The notes: generated by a model from the letters alone, not told the origin. A stretch of DNA of 64,000 nt from Aeoliella mucimassa (GCF_007748035.1 NZ_CP036278.1:248001-312000), one strand, 5' to 3'. Shown: positions 1 to 10,121, counted from the stretch's first letter. Made by a program: numbers and translations.

Positions 1-85
1 TTTGGGGGCAAAACCACCCTGGCGGCACCCCGTGGTCGGTTCCGCTAGGCGATGCGATGTCGCCGCGCTACAATTGCTGGTAACC

Positions 86-3000
86 ATGGACGATAAACCT
101 GTGGTCGCTGACCAGCCGGCTCCCAATCGGGGGGCCCTGGAGATGCTGACCGCCGAGCTTGAACAACTTCAAGGCTTCGCCGACGTGCAGGCCAGTCTGC
201 TGGCTGGGCACAGCGCCACGTTGGGCGGTGTCTGGGGGTCGTCGTGCGCGCTGGTCGCGGCCACCCTGGCAAGCGACTGCCCCGCGACGCTCGTCGTCGT
301 GACCCCGCGTCCTGCGACCATCGACACCCTGGCCGACGACCTGGAGCTATTCACCAAGTTGCCAGTGATGTCGTTCCGTCCGAGCGAAGCGAACACCTCG
401 CGAACCGTGGTGATCGACGAAATCGAAGGCGAGCGGCTGCGGGTGGTCAAGCACTTGGCTGCCGACGACACGCCGCCCAAGCTGGTGGTCACCTCGATCC
501 AGGCGCTCATGCAGCCGGTGCCGAATCGCGAAACGCTGGCCAGCTGCACGCGTCGTATCTCGGTCGGCGACACGATCGACCTCGAAGAGCTGGCCGAGTG
601 GCTCAGCGAGCGGGGGTGCCATGGCACGTCGGCCGTCGAGCTGCCCGGCGAGTTTGCCGTGCGGGGTGGCATTGTCGACATCTTCCCCCCCGACGCGCTG
701 GTGCCCGCCCGCATCGAACTGTTCGGCGACGAGATCGACTCGATCCGCGAGTTCGACGTTGCGACGCAGCGGAGTCACGACCCGCTGAAGCATCTCGACG
801 TCACGCTGCTCGATGCGAACTCGTCGGCCCGGTCGCATTTAACGTCGCTGCTTGCCGAGGGTAGCTGGTTTGTGCTGGTCGAGCCGACCGACATCGATGA
901 GGAGGGACGCTACTTTCACGAGCGACAAGACTCGCCGCAAAAGCTGCACAGCACCCGAACCACGCTGGCCGAAATCTACAAGTTTCCGTCGGTCACCGCG
1001 GCTGGCATCCCGAGCGGCTCCTACGAAACTACCTGCCATCTCGGGTTCGAGAGCGTCGAGCGTTTCAGCGGCGACCTGAAGAAGGTGCGCGACGAACTGG
1101 AAAGCGTCGCTGGCACCGAGCGAGTCCTGCTGGCGTGCGAAACGCCGGCCGAGATCCAACGACTCGAAGAACTGTTTGCCGGCAGTCCCTTGCTCAAGAA
1201 AAAGCAAATGGACTTCGTGATCGGCCGATTGCACGAAGGATTTCGCATCGTCACGCGGCAAACGGTGCTGCTTTCGTCGGCCGAGTTGTTCCATCGCCAT
1301 GCCAGCGTGGCTCGCAATACGCGAAGCTACCAAGGTCGGGCGATCGACAGTTTCCTGGAGCTGAAAAAAGGCGACTTGGTGGTGCATGTCGCTCACGGTA
1401 TCGGTCGCTACCGTGGCATCAAGCTGCTCGAGAAAGAAGGTCGCTCCGAAGAGCACCTGGAGATCGAATACGACGGCGGTACCCGCATCTACGTGCCGAG
1501 TTTCCGCATTGAGCTGGTGCAGAAATACGTCGGCGGCAAGAAGCTGAAGCCGGCCCTCGCGAAGATCGGCGGGCAGGCTTGGGCGCGGCACAAGAAGGCG
1601 GCCGAAAAGGCGGTGCACGACCTGGCGGCCGAGATGATCGAACTGGCTGCGAAACGCGACGCCCGCCCTGGCATCCGCTTCCCCGACGACACCCCTTGGC
1701 AAAAAGAGTTCGACGCGGCCTTCCCCTACCAGGAAACGCCCGACCAGTTGCGGGCGGTGGTCGACATCAAGGCCGACATGCAGCAACCGCGGCCGATGGA
1801 CCGACTGCTCTGCGGCGACGTCGGCTTCGGCAAAACCGAGATGGCCATGCGGGCGGCGTTCAAAGCGGTCGACGCTGGCTACCAGGTGGCCGTGCTGGTA
1901 CCGACCACGGTGCTGGCCGAGCAGCATTGCCGCACGTTCCGCGAGCGGATGGCCGAGTTCCCCTACGAGATTGCCTCGGTCTCGCGATTCAGCACCGATC
2001 GCCAGCAACGCAAAACCATCGCGGCCGCCAAGGAAGGGAAAGTCGACATCCTGATCGGCACCCACCGCCTGGCGTCGAAAGACGTGGAGTTCCAGAACCT
2101 GGGGCTGCTGATCATCGACGAAGAACAGCGGTTTGGCGTCGCGATCAAAGAGCGGCTCAAATCCATGCGAACCGTGGTCGACGTGCTGACGATGACCGCG
2201 ACCCCGATTCCCCGCACGCTGCACATGTCGCTGCTCGGGGTGCGATCGATTTCGAACCTCGAGACCCCGCCGGCCGATCGCGTGGCGGTAGAGACTCGCG
2301 TCACCCGCTTCAACGGCGAGCTAATCCGCAGCGCGCTGCTTCGCGAATTGAACCGCGGCGGCCAGGCCTACTTCGTGCATAACCGAGTGCACGACATTAA
2401 GACCGTCGCCGAGCGGCTGAACGAAATCGTGCCTGAAGCCCGCATCGGCATCGGCCATGGTCAGATGGCGGAAAGAGAGCTCGAAAAAGTGATGGTGAAG
2501 TTTGTGAACCAGGAGTACGACATCCTGCTAGCAACCACCATTATCGAGAGCGGGCTCGACATTCCCAACGCGAACACCATGTTCATCGACGACGCCGACC
2601 GCTACGGCCTGGCCGACTTGCACCAGCTTCGCGGGCGCGTGGGGCGGTACAAGCATCGCGCGTACTGCTATCTGCTGGTCGACGAAAACCGGCACCTCAC
2701 GCCGGAAGCGGCGCGCCGGTTGCGGGCGATCGAGGAGTTCAGCCAGATGGGGGCCGGCTTCGCCCTGTCGATGCGCGACCTGGAGATCCGCGGTGCTGGC
2801 AACCTGCTAGGCACCCAGCAAAGTGGTCACATCGCTGCAGTGGGTTACGAGATGTACTGCGCGATGCTCGAAAAAGCAGTGCGGCAGTTCAAGAATCTGC
2901 CGCCGCCGGAAGTGATTGACGTGAACATCGACCTGCCGGGCTCAGCGTATTTGCCGCCGCAGTACGTGAGCGACTCGCGGACAAAGATCGATCTCTACCG

Positions 3001-3349
3001 CCGGCTGGCGCGGATCACGTCGATCGAGGGGCTCACCGAGTTTGCGAGTGAGCTGGTCGACCGCTTCGGCCCGCTGCCGGAGTTGGTCGAAGGCCTGCTC
3101 GAGCGAGGTCGGTTGCGGGTCTGGGCGCACCAGTGGGGCATTCACTCGCTGCACCGCGATGGTCGGTACGTGGTGCTAGCGTATGGCAATCGAGTGAAGC
3201 TGCGTGAGCTAGTGGAACGCGCCGGCGGTCGACTGCGCGTTGCCGACCAGGTGAGCGCGTATTATCTGCTCGAAAACCCCGACGGTTCGCCCGACGAACT
3301 GCTGGCAGAGATCAAATCGCTCTTGCAGCCAGCCGCCGTGGCTGCCTAA
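86..3349 (+). CDS. mfd: Transcription-repair coupling factor Mfd
   Basis: Mfd is a DNA translocase that removes RNA polymerase stalled at lesions and recruits UvrA for nucleotide excision repair. The 1087-residue product has the expected order: a UvrB-like N-terminal region, a CarD-like RNA-polymerase-interaction domain at about residues 427-485 (GDLVVHVAHGIGRYRG), an SF2 helicase with Walker A GDVGFGKTE at 577-585 and motif II DEEQ at 678-681, and the C-terminal UvrA-masking domain. The length is close to the usual 1100-1150 residues. I chose the ATG at 86; the frame stays open upstream to the window edge (TTG at position 2), so a slightly longer N-terminus cannot be excluded. The next gene on the same strand is a foldase, 78 bases downstream. 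Confidence 0.96.
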   Translation: MDDKPVVADQPAPNRGALEMLTAELEQLQGFADVQASLLAGHSATLGGVWGSSCALVAATLASDCPATLVVVTPRPATIDTLADDLELFTKLPVMSFRPSEANTSRTVVIDEIEGERLRVVKHLAADDTPPKLVVTSIQALMQPVPNRETLASCTRRISVGDTIDLEELAEWLSERGCHGTSAVELPGEFAVRGGIVDIFPPDALVPARIELFGDEIDSIREFDVATQRSHDPLKHLDVTLLDANSSARSHLTSLLAEGSWFVLVEPTDIDEEGRYFHERQDSPQKLHSTRTTLAEIYKFPSVTAAGIPSGSYETTCHLGFESVERFSGDLKKVRDELESVAGTERVLLACETPAEIQRLEELFAGSPLLKKKQMDFVIGRLHEGFRIVTRQTVLLSSAELFHRHASVARNTRSYQGRAIDSFLELKKGDLVVHVAHGIGRYRGIKLLEKEGRSEEHLEIEYDGGTRIYVPSFRIELVQKYVGGKKLKPALAKIGGQAWARHKKAAEKAVHDLAAEMIELAAKRDARPGIRFPDDTPWQKEFDAAFPYQETPDQLRAVVDIKADMQQPRPMDRLLCGDVGFGKTEMAMRAAFKAVDAGYQVAVLVPTTVLAEQHCRTFRERMAEFPYEIASVSRFSTDRQQRKTIAAAKEGKVDILIGTHRLASKDVEFQNLGLLIIDEEQRFGVAIKERLKSMRTVVDVLTMTATPIPRTLHMSLLGVRSISNLETPPADRVAVETRVTRFNGELIRSALLRELNRGGQAYFVHNRVHDIKTVAERLNEIVPEARIGIGHGQMAERELEKVMVKFVNQEYDILLATTIIESGLDIPNANTMFIDDADRYGLADLHQLRGRVGRYKHRAYCYLLVDENRHLTPEAARRLRAIEEFSQMGAGFALSMRDLEIRGAGNLLGTQQSGHIAAVGYEMYCAMLEKAVRQFKNLPPPEVIDVNIDLPGSAYLPPQYVSDSRTKIDLYRRLARITSIEGLTEFASELVDRFGPLPELVEGLLERGRLRVWAHQWGIHSLHRDGRYVVLAYGNRVKLRELVERAGGRLRVADQVSAYYLLENPDGSPDELLAEIKSLLQPAAVAA

Positions 3350-3427
3350 ACTCTGCCGCCCTGTTGTTATCGCCGCAGGCGACCCGCATGGGTCGTCGGC
3401 TTGTAAAACCCTTATCTCCGGAATGCG

Positions 3428-4564
3428 TTGTACGTCGTGATCAGACTCATTGCACTGCTCATCGCACTTGTTGTTTCGCCGTTGGTGCTCGCCCAGCAGC
3501 CTCCGGCGTCGAATTCCTCGCCAGCTGGCCCGCGCAAATTGCAAGCGTGCCAGGTGATAGCGCGGGTCGATAATCAGGTGGTGCTGGTGAGCGATGTGTT
3601 ATGGCAAGTGAATATGATCATTGCCGACAACATCAATCAGATTCCCCCCGATCAGCTCGACGAAACTCGGCAGCAGATCATCGAAAGTCAGCTGCGGCAG
3701 TACATCGATACCAAGCTGATTTATGCCGACTTCCGCCGCGAAGCACAGATGGCCGACATGGGGTCGATTCGCAAGCAGTTGGACGAACCGTTTTACAGCG
3801 GCGGCACCACCGGCGATCAGCCCGGTACCGTGCCTGGACTGATGAAGATGGTCAACGCCACGTCGATGACCGAATTGGAAGTGAAGCTCGCCCAGCTTGG
3901 TACCTCGCTGACCGAACGCAAGGAAGCTTACGTCGAACAGGCAATCGTCGGCACCTGGGTACAGAACAAGGTGAAGGTCGACAAACCGACCTACGCCCAG
4001 CTTTCGGAGTACTACCAGGAGCACCTCGAAGAGTACTCGTTCCCCACTCAAGTGAAGTGGGAAGAGCTGAGCGTGAGCTACGCGGGCGGGAGTTCGCGAC
4101 AAGCGGCCCAGCAGAAGATCGTGGAAGCGGGCAACCTGGCGTTCGAAGCGGCTCAGAAAAATCCCGCCGCTGGCACGCCGATCTTCGCGGAGCTTGCTCC
4201 GAAGTACTCCGATGGATTTAACGCCAGCGAAGGTGGGCTGTACGACTGGACCACCAAGGGTTCGCTGGTCGACACCAAGTTGGACGACGCCATCTTTAGC
4301 CTGCCAGTCGGAGCACTCAGCCCGATTATCGATTCGGGTTCCGCGCTGCACATCGTGCGAGTGGTCGAACGTCGCGAAGAGGGCAGCACTCCCTTTGCCG
4401 ACGTGCAAGACGAAATTCGTAAGAAGATGATGAACGAACAGTTCAACACGCAGGTGCAGGATTTCATTAGCCAGCTGCGCCGCAAGACCCGCATCTGGAC
4501 GATCTACTCCGGCGATACCACCGCCGAGGCATTTCTCACGCAGCCCGGACAGTCGCGGCGATAG
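3428..4564 (+). CDS. Secreted SurA/PpiC-type peptidyl-prolyl isomerase
   Basis: Probable periplasmic parvulin-type foldase that helps exported proteins fold. The 378-residue product starts with a hydrophobic signal sequence (residues about 1-22, ending near LAQQPP), then a SurA-like N-terminal helical region, and a PpiC rotamase domain at about 210-318 containing the family hallmarks FAELAPKYSDG, GGLYDW and LPVGALSPII. The TTG start at 3428 is preferred because a CCGGA Shine-Dalgarno-like stretch lies just upstream; the in-frame GTG at 3437 would also leave a signal peptide. Only one rotamase domain is visible, whereas E. coli SurA has two. Confidence 0.88.
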   Translation: MYVVIRLIALLIALVVSPLVLAQQPPASNSSPAGPRKLQACQVIARVDNQVVLVSDVLWQVNMIIADNINQIPPDQLDETRQQIIESQLRQYIDTKLIYADFRREAQMADMGSIRKQLDEPFYSGGTTGDQPGTVPGLMKMVNATSMTELEVKLAQLGTSLTERKEAYVEQAIVGTWVQNKVKVDKPTYAQLSEYYQEHLEEYSFPTQVKWEELSVSYAGGSSRQAAQQKIVEAGNLAFEAAQKNPAAGTPIFAELAPKYSDGFNASEGGLYDWTTKGSLVDTKLDDAIFSLPVGALSPIIDSGSALHIVRVVERREEGSTPFADVQDEIRKKMMNEQFNTQVQDFISQLRRKTRIWTIYSGDTTAEAFLTQPGQSRR

Positions 4565-4632
4565 TCGCCAAGCGACGAAGCGTGGGTCTCGTGCGATTGA
4601 ACAATACAAATTGCTAAACCAGGAGGCCCACC

Positions 4633-5841
4633 ATGCGTAACGCAATGACGATCGTGGCTGTGTTGCTCGTCTGCAGCACTGCTGCTGCTGCTCAGGAAGC
4701 TCGGTTTCGAGATCTGTTTGAACTCGAGACGATGCATGTTCCGCAAGTGGAGAGCTTCGCCGCAGCGGTCGATGTCGCTGCGATCGTAGCTCACGACAAT
4801 CCTATCAAACCAAGCGCGGTGGAGCTTTCGGCCTGGCTCAACTCGATCAACCAGCAGGGGATCGGTGACGAGCTGCCAGAGTGGATCGACCCGACTCGGC
4901 ATCTGGTGACCGTGAGGCTCGTGGTCGAACTGCCGGAGCACGGAGTGTACGACGGTAGTTTGCTCGACTGCCAGGTGCAGCCGCTTGATGGCCGCTCGCC
5001 CATCGGTTTGCTGGTTCCCCAGAGCCCACTCACCACCCGCGGGGAAACCCTCGCGTTGGTCGAGGGGACCGTCGCCGAGGGGGGCGCGATCGCCAACGGC
5101 GCGCAAATGAAGCAGGGGTATCTACCAAACATGTGCATGAATGACGCTGGCCGAAAATGGCTGACGTTCCGTTTGAAAGAGTACCACGGCTGGGGAACGA
5201 GCGCTGCCACGGTCACACAAGCGGTGGAGCGATTGCAAAGCGATTTACAAGCCCAATACGACGACCTTGGATCGGTCGATCACCCAGTACGAGCCATCGG
5301 ACTGCAACGCATTCAGCTCTGCGTGCCGAAATCGTACGAGCAAGACGTGATCAAGTTTGCCTATGAAGTAGGCGAGATGCATCTAGTCTCTGAAGAGGAG
5401 GAACCTTCCGCACCCCCACGTCCCCTTACTCCTTCGCTGCAAGCACGAGCGGAGTTTGAAGCTTCGTACAAAAAGCGAATCGAGTCGGGGCTCAGCTACA
5501 TTGCTGGAGTGAAGGTCGAGGTGAGTGCCCAGGGCGCTATGAGCGGCCCAGAAGAGTATCAGCCGAAGGAGTTGCACGCGTCGATTGCGATTCCGCGAGA
5601 CTACGTTCGCGAGATTGCCCTCTTAAGAACCGAGAACGATAAGCTTACTGCCGAACAAGAAGAGTCCGCTGCCAAGGAGGTAAAGCTTGGCATCGAACGG
5701 TTCGTTACGAACCTTCTTCCGCGACTCTCGCTCGGCGAAGATGAGTACCGCCAGGTGGAAGTGACGGTTTACGATACGACTCCCAAGGTGAGTCAGTGGA
5801 GTATGCCGAACGCAGTGAAATCACCCGCTCGCTACCGTTAG
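4633..5841 (+). CDS. Secreted protein of unknown function
   Basis: The 402-residue product is not recognised. It has a clear signal peptide (MRNAMTIVAVLLVCSTAAAA) and no further obvious membrane segment, so it is probably periplasmic or exported. Residues about 330-360 (LLRTENDKLTAEQEESAAKE) look like a short coiled coil. The start is well supported by a strong AGGAGG site seven bases before the ATG. It lies 68 bases after the PpiC-type foldase gene on the same strand and may be co-transcribed with it. Its 3' end overlaps the convergent DUF2071 gene by 21 bases. Confidence 0.75.
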   Translation: MRNAMTIVAVLLVCSTAAAAQEARFRDLFELETMHVPQVESFAAAVDVAAIVAHDNPIKPSAVELSAWLNSINQQGIGDELPEWIDPTRHLVTVRLVVELPEHGVYDGSLLDCQVQPLDGRSPIGLLVPQSPLTTRGETLALVEGTVAEGGAIANGAQMKQGYLPNMCMNDAGRKWLTFRLKEYHGWGTSAATVTQAVERLQSDLQAQYDDLGSVDHPVRAIGLQRIQLCVPKSYEQDVIKFAYEVGEMHLVSEEEEPSAPPRPLTPSLQARAEFEASYKKRIESGLSYIAGVKVEVSAQGAMSGPEEYQPKELHASIAIPRDYVREIALLRTENDKLTAEQEESAAKEVKLGIERFVTNLLPRLSLGEDEYRQVEVTVYDTTPKVSQWSMPNAVKSPARYR

Positions 5842-6564
5842 CCCCCACGCGACCACGTCGATCGACTGGGCAAAGTGCACCAGAGGTTGCGTGTCGTGCG
5901 GTTGGAGCCTCAACGGGGCGAGCATCGAGTTGGCTGAGATCTCGGCCTCAGCGGTCTGTAGTGGCCACGGACCGTGGTGGATTTCGCCACGGTACAATTC
6001 GCCGCGCGGCGAATGGCTGTAAAGGCAGTATCGCTCGGCCAGCCAGTGCTCGAGCGAACCAGGCGTCGCCTGGAACACTGGGCCTGTCGGTCGGTAGCGA
6101 GCCGAGAACTCGGCCGCTGGCTGCTCGCGCCGGCGACTATGGTACACCACCGTATCGTCTTGGTGAGTGACCTCGAAGCTCGCCAGGTAGTACGGCAGGT
6201 GGAACCACCACCGCGCGCCCCACACCGCGAGCCGACTGGCCGCGTCGAGACTAAAGAACCACACGCCCGGCTTGCCGAGGTGTTTTACATACGTACGAAC
6301 ATTGATTTCAGGAAAGGACGAAGCAGTTGGCAAGCCAGGCATCCCCCGCCGGCGGATACGCATGGCAAACGGCACTACGCCGATCCAGGCAGTCTGGTCG
6401 AACGTGTCGAGTTCGAGGGCTGCCGGAATCAACGGACGCAACGCCGCCGGTTCGATCGGCCAGTGCACGAACGCCAGATCGTACCAACGTTGTTGCCAGG
6501 TCCAGGCCGACTGAGGGCAAGGCCAGGAGCGATGCGAAACATCTTGAAGGTCAGGAACTCGCAT
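5821..6564 (-). CDS. DUF2071 (YqjF-like) protein
   Basis: A 247-residue protein of the DUF2071/YqjF family, which has an acetoacetate-decarboxylase-like fold and no firmly established reaction. Family features visible here are the opening WQQRWYDLAFVHWPIEPAALRPLIP, the segment WIGVVPFAMRIRRRGMPGLP, FPEINVRTYV and GVWFFSLDAAS. It is the last of three minus-strand genes (kdsB, zinc-ribbon membrane protein, this gene), 27 bases after the preceding one, so an operon is plausible. A role for it with kdsB is not evident from sequence. Confidence 0.85.
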   Translation of the reverse strand: MRVPDLQDVSHRSWPCPQSAWTWQQRWYDLAFVHWPIEPAALRPLIPAALELDTFDQTAWIGVVPFAMRIRRRGMPGLPTASSFPEINVRTYVKHLGKPGVWFFSLDAASRLAVWGARWWFHLPYYLASFEVTHQDDTVVYHSRRREQPAAEFSARYRPTGPVFQATPGSLEHWLAERYCLYSHSPRGELYRGEIHHGPWPLQTAEAEISANSMLAPLRLQPHDTQPLVHFAQSIDVVAWGLTVASG

Positions 6565-6591
6565 CGACCGTGCTCCAGATTCCTACGTTGT

Positions 6592-7029
6592 TTACTTCTG
6601 CCGACCGCAATGGGGACAAAACGTGTAATCGCCTTTCAGGCGGGTGCCGCAGTACGGGCAGAAGCCTCCCTCGGGGGGCACGAAGCCCGCTTCGTCGGGC
6701 GACGCCTGTGGGGCATCGGTGTACTGGTGGTCGGCAAACGACTCGACCGGCGGTTGCCGCAACTGCTCGTAGGGATCGTCTTCGGTATGGATGATCTCCA
6801 TATCGGCGATTCCCTTTTCGCTGGTCGCATTCACTAAATTGAACACAATGCCACAGATCGCAAAGCAAATGAACACAATGCCGAACAGGGCGAACGGCCA
6901 AGGGGCGCCCATGTTCACTGCAGCAGCGGTCCAGATAAAACCGAACGCGACGACAAACACGCCGACGATCGCCCCCATGCACGATGGCACCGGACCTTGG
7001 CGAACACGATATCGAGACTTTCTACGCAA
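6592..7029 (-). CDS. Small membrane protein with C-terminal zinc ribbon
   Basis: A 145-residue protein with two adjacent hydrophobic segments at about residues 18-38 and 45-65, an acidic linker, and a C-terminal zinc ribbon of two CxxC pairs (CPYCG and CPHCG) separated by about ten residues. The zinc ribbon type is common in short bacterial membrane proteins of unknown role. It sits between kdsB (112 bases upstream) and the DUF2071 gene (27 bases downstream) on the same strand. Function unknown; only the membrane location and metal site are inferred. Confidence 0.72.
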   Translation of the reverse strand: MRRKSRYRVRQGPVPSCMGAIVGVFVVAFGFIWTAAAVNMGAPWPFALFGIVFICFAICGIVFNLVNATSEKGIADMEIIHTEDDPYEQLRQPPVESFADHQYTDAPQASPDEAGFVPPEGGFCPYCGTRLKGDYTFCPHCGRQK

Positions 7030-7141
7030 CGGAGCATTCCCTCAAAACGAAACTACTACCGCCCAAACTACTTCAAGCAGTCGGGCTTGGCAAATCGAGA
7101 GGGTATTCGCTCGCGAGCGGCGAATCTTGCCTTGCTGCTCT

Positions 7142-7915
7142 TCAAGCCGCGCGGCGACAGCGAGCCACGAACGCGGCGTAGTCTTCCGGCGTGTCGATGC
7201 CGCTGCTGGAGTGTTCGGTGACACCCACAATAATCGAGTGCCCCGCTTGCAGAACGCGAATCTGTTCGAGTTTCTCCGCCTGTTCAATGCGGCTCGGCGG
7301 GAGCTTCGCCAAGTTGAGCAGGAAGTCGCGGCGGTAGGCGTAAATGCCGAGATGCAAATAGTACAGCGGCGGTTCGGACTTGATGTCGAACTCCGCAGTA
7401 TCGCGGACGAACGGAATCGCGCTGCGACTGAAGTACATCGCCCGGCCGGCGTCGTCGAACACCACCTTCACGCACGCGGGGTCGGTAAGCTGAGCAGGGT
7501 CGCGAATCGGGGTGGCCAGCGTTGCCATCGGAGCGTCGGGGTTCGCGTGCAGCAGTTCAATCACCTGGTCGACCGCCGAGGCGGCCATCTCGGGTTCGTC
7601 CCCTTGCAAGTTCACCAGAATGTCGGCATCGGGCAACGCGGCGGCGGCTTCGGCCACGCGGTCGGTGCCGCTGGCGCACTGAGGGCTGGTGATCAGCGCA
7701 TCGCCGTGCGAACGCTCAATCACTTCGGCGATCAGCGGGCTGTCGGTGGCTACCACCACCCCATCGGGCAACCGGGCACCACAAGCGGCAGCGTAGGTAT
7801 GTTCGATAAGTGTCATCCCCGTTTCGGCCAGCAGCATTTTGCGAGGCAGACGGGTCGAGCCCAAGCGAGCTGGGATTACAACGTAGCTTCGGGGAGCAAG
7901 ATAAGAAGTGTTCAT
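7142..7915 (-). CDS. kdsB: 3-deoxy-manno-octulosonate cytidylyltransferase
   Basis: KdsB activates KDO to CMP-KDO in the cytoplasm, the step before KDO transfer onto lipid A, so it implies a KDO-containing outer-membrane glycolipid. The 257-residue product begins SYVVIPARLGSTRLPRKML, the nucleotidyltransferase signature with the catalytic Arg and Lys, and contains LPDADILVNLQGDEPEM, the metal- and sugar-binding motif, and later YFSRSAIPFVRD and HLGIYAYRRDFL. The ATG at 7915 gives the usual length; an upstream in-frame start at 7999 would add 28 residues without family similarity. It is divergent from glmS. Confidence 0.95.
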   Translation of the reverse strand: MNTSYLAPRSYVVIPARLGSTRLPRKMLLAETGMTLIEHTYAAACGARLPDGVVVATDSPLIAEVIERSHGDALITSPQCASGTDRVAEAAAALPDADILVNLQGDEPEMAASAVDQVIELLHANPDAPMATLATPIRDPAQLTDPACVKVVFDDAGRAMYFSRSAIPFVRDTAEFDIKSEPPLYYLHLGIYAYRRDFLLNLAKLPPSRIEQAEKLEQIRVLQAGHSIIVGVTEHSSSGIDTPEDYAAFVARCRRAA

Positions 7916-8048
7916 AACAAGTTTTGGTAACAGATTTAACGAATCTTGCATAGATCGATTTATCAGTTGAATGCTGGCAGGAATTGCTACTGCTAGCATG
8001 GCGGTTATCGCCGATTGAGACTACATACGCGTGTGCCCGACTTCGACG

Positions 8049-8077
8049 TTGGAGCAATTTGGCGAGACGCGTAGAAT
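8049..8077 (+). promoter_or_regulatory. Candidate sigma-70 promoter for glmS
   Basis: TTGGAG at 8049-8054 and TAGAAT at 8072-8077 are separated by 17 bases, matching the housekeeping consensus spacing, and lie 45 bases before the glmS start in the intergenic region between divergent kdsB and glmS. Purely motif-based. Confidence 0.35.
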
Positions 8078-8122
8078 TGAAAATTAGCTGTTTAACCTCT
8101 TCGGCTTGGAGTTGCTCGAAAC

Positions 8123-9997
8123 ATGTGTGGAATCGTCGGATACATCGGACCCAACGAAGCAACGGATTTTCTGCTGGAGGGGCTGCGTCGACTCGAGTAC
8201 CGCGGCTACGACAGCAGCGGCGTCGCCACCATTCATAACGGCGATCTCGCGGTCACCAAAACCGCTGGCCGCATCGACGATCTCGCCCGCACGCTTAAGC
8301 AGTATCCAGCGCCCGGCACCATCGGGCTGGGGCACACCCGCTGGGCCACCCATGGGCCGGCGACCGACGAAAACGCCCACCCGCACATCGGCGGCCGGCG
8401 AGTGCTAGCACTTGTGCATAACGGAGTGATTGAGAATTTCCGGGTGTTGAAGCAGAAGCTCACCCAACTAGGCTACACGTTCTCGACCAGCACCGACACC
8501 GAAGTGATTGCCCAGCTGCTCGATTACGAACTCCAACAGTGCCAGGCGGCCGCCCGCGACGAGGAGCAAATCACCGAGCCCTACGCGATGCTGGTTGAGG
8601 CCATGCAGGCGACACTCAGCCAGCTGCGGGGCACCTACGGGCTGGCGGTAGTGTTCCGCGACTGGCCCGACGTGCTTCTCGCCGCACGCCTTGGCAGTCC
8701 ATTGGTCATCGGCATCGGCGACGGCGAGCACTTCATCGCCAGCGATCAGTCTCCACTGGTGGGGCGGGCCGACAAGATCGTGTTCCTGGCCGACCATGAG
8801 CTGGCGGTGGTAACCGCCAAGAGCATTCGGGTGGTGAATCGCGACGCCGGCGACGTCCACCACACGGTGAAGATGCTGGAGGTCGACGAGTCGCAGGTCG
8901 AGCTCGATGGCTTCGCTCACTACATGCTCAAAGAGATCTACGAGCAGCCCGAGACCATTCGCAACGCGATGCGAGGACGCTTGAATCGCGACTCCGCGAC
9001 CGCGGTGTTCGGCGGCCTGAACCTGACCGCCCAGCAGCTGCGCACGATCGACCGCATCGTGCTTACCGCTTGCGGAACGAGTTGGCACGCCGGACTGGTT
9101 GGCGAGTACATGCTCGAAGCGTTCGCCCGCTTGCCGGTGGAAGTGGAATACGCCAGCGAGCTGCGGTATCGCAATCCACCGCTGTCGTCCAACACGCTGC
9201 TGTTCGCCATTACCCAGAGCGGCGAGACCATCGACACCCTGGCTGCCATGCGCGAAGTGATGCGCAAAGGGCACCCCGTACTCTCCATCTGCAACGTGGT
9301 TGGTAGCACCATTGCCCGCGAGTCGGACGGAGGGGTCTACCTGCACGCGGGCCCCGAGATCGGCGTCGCCAGCACCAAGGCGTTTACCTCGCAGTGCGTG
9401 GTGCTCGCCCTCCTGGCGTTGTACTTCGGCCGGTTGCATCACCTGAGCTACGAAGCTGGGTTGCGGGTGATCGACGAGCTTGAGGCCCTGCCCGACCAGG
9501 TGGAGCAGGCCTTGGAGACCAATAGCGACATCCGGCGGATCGCGGGCAAGTACTCCCGCTGCAACAACTTCCTGTACCTGGGCCGACAGTACAATTTCCC
9601 GGCCGCCCTCGAAGGGGCGCTGAAGCTGAAGGAAATCAGCTACATCCACGCCGAGGGATACCCGGCCGCCGAGATGAAGCATGGCCCGATCGCCCTGGTC
9701 GACGAGAACACGCCGAGCGTGTTTGTGGTGCCCCGCGGCGGTGTGTACGAAAAAGTGCTGGCCAACATGGAAGAGATCAAAGCCCGCGGCGGCCCGGTGA
9801 TCGCCATCGTAAACCGCGGCGACGAGGAAGCGGCCGAAATTGCCGACGACGTGGTGCATGTGCCGGTCGTGGCCGACTTCCTGCAGCCGATTGTCACCTC
9901 GATTCCGCTGCAGCTCCTGGCTTACCACATCGCGGTGCTGCGGGGCTGCGACGTTGATAAGCCGCGGAATCTGGCCAAGAGCGTGACAGTAGAGTAG
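8123..9997 (+). CDS. glmS: Glutamine-fructose-6-phosphate aminotransferase
   Basis: GlmS makes glucosamine-6-phosphate from fructose-6-phosphate and glutamine, feeding peptidoglycan and LPS precursor synthesis. The 624-residue product begins MCGIVGYIG, so the catalytic Cys becomes N-terminal after Met removal. The class II glutamine amidotransferase domain covers about the first 240 residues (GLGHTRWATHG, HNGVIENF), and two SIS sugar-isomerase domains follow (SGETIDT, STKAFTSQ, EGALKLKEISYIHAEG, ending LAKSVTVE). The intervening loop around residues 130-155 is somewhat longer than in E. coli. No glmS ribozyme is expected or seen upstream. Confidence 0.97.
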   Translation: MCGIVGYIGPNEATDFLLEGLRRLEYRGYDSSGVATIHNGDLAVTKTAGRIDDLARTLKQYPAPGTIGLGHTRWATHGPATDENAHPHIGGRRVLALVHNGVIENFRVLKQKLTQLGYTFSTSTDTEVIAQLLDYELQQCQAAARDEEQITEPYAMLVEAMQATLSQLRGTYGLAVVFRDWPDVLLAARLGSPLVIGIGDGEHFIASDQSPLVGRADKIVFLADHELAVVTAKSIRVVNRDAGDVHHTVKMLEVDESQVELDGFAHYMLKEIYEQPETIRNAMRGRLNRDSATAVFGGLNLTAQQLRTIDRIVLTACGTSWHAGLVGEYMLEAFARLPVEVEYASELRYRNPPLSSNTLLFAITQSGETIDTLAAMREVMRKGHPVLSICNVVGSTIARESDGGVYLHAGPEIGVASTKAFTSQCVVLALLALYFGRLHHLSYEAGLRVIDELEALPDQVEQALETNSDIRRIAGKYSRCNNFLYLGRQYNFPAALEGALKLKEISYIHAEGYPAAEMKHGPIALVDENTPSVFVVPRGGVYEKVLANMEEIKARGGPVIAIVNRGDEEAAEIADDVVHVPVVADFLQPIVTSIPLQLLAYHIAVLRGCDVDKPRNLAKSVTVE

Positions 9998-10121
9998 CAT
10001 TGGCTTTTCCTCCCTTTCCGATTCAGTGAGCCGGTCGCGCTAGCATCGGTTGCCTCGGCGTGCGTACCGAGGCTTGCGCCAGCGGCTCGCGAATCTTCTT
10101 GCTTTCCCAGGAGAAACGACC

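Noticed and set aside
839-2224. 461-codon minus-strand open frame inside mfd
   Set aside because: Shadow of mfd, with His/Arg/Gln-rich composition typical of antisense high-GC frames.
7916-8122. glmS ribozyme or riboswitch before glmS
   Set aside because: That ribozyme is known from Gram-positive lineages, and no matching core was seen here.
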